DNA from: Acidobacteriota bacterium
Lineage (GTDB): Bacteria; Acidobacteriota; Blastocatellia; Pyrinomonadales; Pyrinomonadaceae
Direction: 5' to 3'
Assembly: GCA_016718135.1 (NCBI GenBank)
Contig: JADKEF010000009.1
Coordinates: forward strand, 1-64,000
DNA: 64,000 nucleotides
A program made the translations under genes and the position numbers. Below, in pieces: positions 62,501 to 64,000 of the stretch (position 1 is the first letter of the stretch; every line of letters starts with the position of its first letter). The notes beneath the pieces are model-generated. The model had not been told where the DNA came from, did no database searches, and saw only the letters and a program-made list of their open reading frames with translations.

Positions 62501-64000
62501 CTACTTTAGAAAGTTGTCATACCAAAGCTGGAATACGAGTAGCGTCCAAAGTTGTTTGTGATGACTGGCGATGCCCTTTTCGTGTTCGGCGATCAGGATT
62601 TGGACGTATTCGGCGTTGAAAAGGCCTTGTTCTTTTAGTCGTTCCGGGGCGAGGAGATCGTGCATTAGCGGGCTCAGGCGGCCTTTTAGCCATTCGGCGA
62701 TGGGAATGCCGAAGCCCTTCTTTTTGCGGTGCAGGATCTCGTCGGGGAGCAGGCCTTCGAGCGACTTTTTGAGAATGTACTTGCCCTTGCTGCCACGAAG
62801 CTTGTAGTCGAGCGGTACCGACGCGGCAAATTGCCCGATACGCGGGTCGAGGAACGGCGCACGCGTTTCCAGGCTTACGGCCATCGAAGCTCGGTCTACC
62901 TTGGTGAGGATGTCCTCGGCCATGTAAAAATTCATGTCGAGGTACTGCATCTGCTCGATCTCGTTCGTCGCGTCACATTGCTCGAGCATCTCGCGGGCAC
63001 CGCGATAGATATCATTGGAGGTTTGTTCACGAACTTCGGGTGTGAGCAATGCCGTTTGCTCTTCGATCGAAAACGAGCCGAACCACGAATGGTGACGGGT
63101 GATCAAATCATAATTAGAAGAACGAACGAAACGTTTTGCACGATATTCAAATGACAGATTCTTTGTCGAGACGGGCAGGTTTTTGACGACTGGCTCGATC
63201 ATTCCGGAGCGGATGAAACCGGGAACGGCCGAGTACATCTCTGCGACCTTGTGGCCGAAGTACATCGGATAGCCGGCGAAAAGTTCGTCGCCGCCGTCGC
63301 CGCCGAGAGCGACTGTGACGTGATGCCGAACAAAGCGAGAGAGCATGAATGTCGGTATCAGCGAGCCGTCGGAGAGCGGTTCGTCGAGCCACGTGCCGAT
63401 CTCAGTGATCAGATCGGCGGCGGTACCGACGCTCAGGGTTGCTTCGTAATGCTCGGTGCCTAGGTGGTGCGAGACCTGCCGGGCGTACTTTGATTCGTCA
63501 AACGAATCTTCCTCAAAGCCGATCGAAAAGGTCTTTACCTTTTCCGTCGCGTGCTGCACCGCAAATGCCGCGATCGCGGAGGAATCGACGCCGCCGGAGA
63601 GCAATATCCCAAGTGGTACGTCAGCAACAAGACGCATGCGGACAGCGTCCGACATAAGCTCTCGAAGCTCCGCGGCAGCATTGTTCAATGAGGCAGGCTT
63701 CTCGCTCTTTTCCCATGAAACATTCCAATACCGTCGCGTTTTGATCTCACCATTTTCGACGGTCAGGATGTGCGCCGCCGGGAGTTTGAAGATGCCTTTG
63801 TAGATCGAGTGCGGGGCGGGAACGTAATCGTATGAAAGATAGTGCCGCAGAGCGTCGAGGTTGAGTTCTGCCTTCACGGACGGGTGGGCGAGTATAGCTT
63901 TCGGCTCCGAAGCGTAGAGCAATTTACCGTCGAAAACACCGTAGTAAATGGGCTTTTCTCCGAATCGATCACGCGCAAGGATCAGCTTCTTTTTTGCCGT
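62501..64000 (-). CDS. asnB: Asparagine synthase (glutamine-hydrolysing), C-terminal part, cut by window end
   Basis: Open to the right edge; an ATG at 63922 is internal because the frame upstream still codes LILARDRFGEKPIYYG. The synthetase domain shows the ATP P-loop GILLSGGVDSSAIAA, FSIGFEEDSFDESKYAR, GDGGDELFAGYPMY, MNFYMAEDILTKVDRASMAV, ETRAPFLDPRIGQFA and KKKGFGIPIAEWLKG. The N-terminal glutaminase part with Cys1 is outside the window. Makes asparagine from aspartate and glutamine, or acts in exopolysaccharide-type clusters. Confidence 0.95.
   Translation of the reverse strand, partial: TAKKKLILARDRFGEKPIYYGVFDGKLLYASEPKAILAHPSVKAELNLDALRHYLSYDYVPAPHSIYKGIFKLPAAHILTVENGEIKTRRYWNVSWEKSEKPASLNNAAAELRELMSDAVRMRLVADVPLGILLSGGVDSSAIAAFAVQHATEKVKTFSIGFEEDSFDESKYARQVSHHLGTEHYEATLSVGTAADLITEIGTWLDEPLSDGSLIPTFMLSRFVRHHVTVALGGDGGDELFAGYPMYFGHKVAEMYSAVPGFIRSGMIEPVVKNLPVSTKNLSFEYRAKRFVRSSNYDLITRHHSWFGSFSIEEQTALLTPEVREQTSNDIYRGAREMLEQCDATNEIEQMQYLDMNFYMAEDILTKVDRASMAVSLETRAPFLDPRIGQFAASVPLDYKLRGSKGKYILKKSLEGLLPDEILHRKKKGFGIPIAEWLKGRLSPLMHDLLAPERLKEQGLFNAEYVQILIAEHEKGIASHHKQLWTLLVFQLWYDNFLK

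Noticed and set aside
1..64000. tRNA, rRNA, insertion sequences, prophage, integrase or CRISPR-Cas
   Set aside because: No TpsiC-type arms with matching cloverleaf context, rRNA-like sequence, transposase or Cas motifs were seen by eye; a covariance-model scan was not possible.

Overview
The window looks like part of a chromosome from an Acidobacteriota bacterium, probably class Blastocatellia (Pyrinomonadaceae-like). This is an inference from gene content: long repeat proteins that mix cohesin-like, dockerin-like, MBG/Ig and Calx-beta modules; a Ser/Thr kinase fused to TolB/PD40 propeller repeats; a remnant of a CPEC zinc-ribbon protein; a K+-type membrane pyrophosphatase; and a NrdR-controlled class I ribonucleotide reductase. 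No rRNA, tRNA, CRISPR array, insertion sequence or phage module was recognised.

Layout. 1-12069: two giant secreted repeat proteins, both broken by single-base frame changes. 12056-16549 (minus): a serine hydrolase, then a purine/ureide-type operon (uraD, uraH, a DUF6986 aldolase-like gene, a D-threonine aldolase/D-serine dehydratase-like enzyme). 16640-21182 (plus): malQ, a DUF1508 protein with a histone-like tail, and a NamZ/LD-carboxypeptidase cell-wall pair. 21250-26508 (minus): an epimerase, a HerA-like ATPase, a DUF3052 protein, a Fic protein and an unknown. 26619-26797: a nested palindrome. 27102-32897 (plus): hppA, a secreted hypothetical and the kinase. 33086-37608: carA, lepB, a class V aminotransferase and membrane hypotheticals. 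37874-42379 (plus): an ECF sigma factor, then nrdA and nrdB separated by a REP-like palindromic block. 42577-47166 (minus): a sulfatase, small membrane proteins and an RCC1-repeat protein whose 5' end is destroyed by a homopolymer-rich junction. 47236-57847 (plus): a deoxyhypusine synthase-like enzyme, a frameshifted Imm26-like gene, an FAD monooxygenase, frameshifted hldD, an AraC regulator, an AgpS-type ether-lipid synthase with a PlsC-like acyltransferase, ribF and an AarF/UbiB kinase. 57886-64000: higBA, a CBM9-like protein, an SDR, a methyltransferase-like protein, tatA, a proline iminopeptidase and asnB (cut by the window end).

How genes work together. The minus-strand 13.3-16.5 kb genes overlap by 4 bp at two junctions and look like one purine-catabolism operon. 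NamZ and LdcA fit muropeptide recycling. AgpS and PlsC overlap by 1 bp and suggest ether-glycerolipid synthesis. nrdA/nrdB sit behind a sigma-70 promoter overlapped by two NrdR-type boxes.

Most unusual signals: (a) the word ACGTCCCA occurs 10 times on one strand in about 0.8 kb (58547-59337), in all reading frames and between genes; (b) nrdB has an in-frame deletion of about 65 codons that removes the second set of metal ligands; (c) a 179-bp nested palindrome precedes hppA; (d) a close AgpS homologue. Several genes carry single-base frame changes and two places contain homopolymer-rich low-quality-looking sequence, so some breaks are probably assembly errors.
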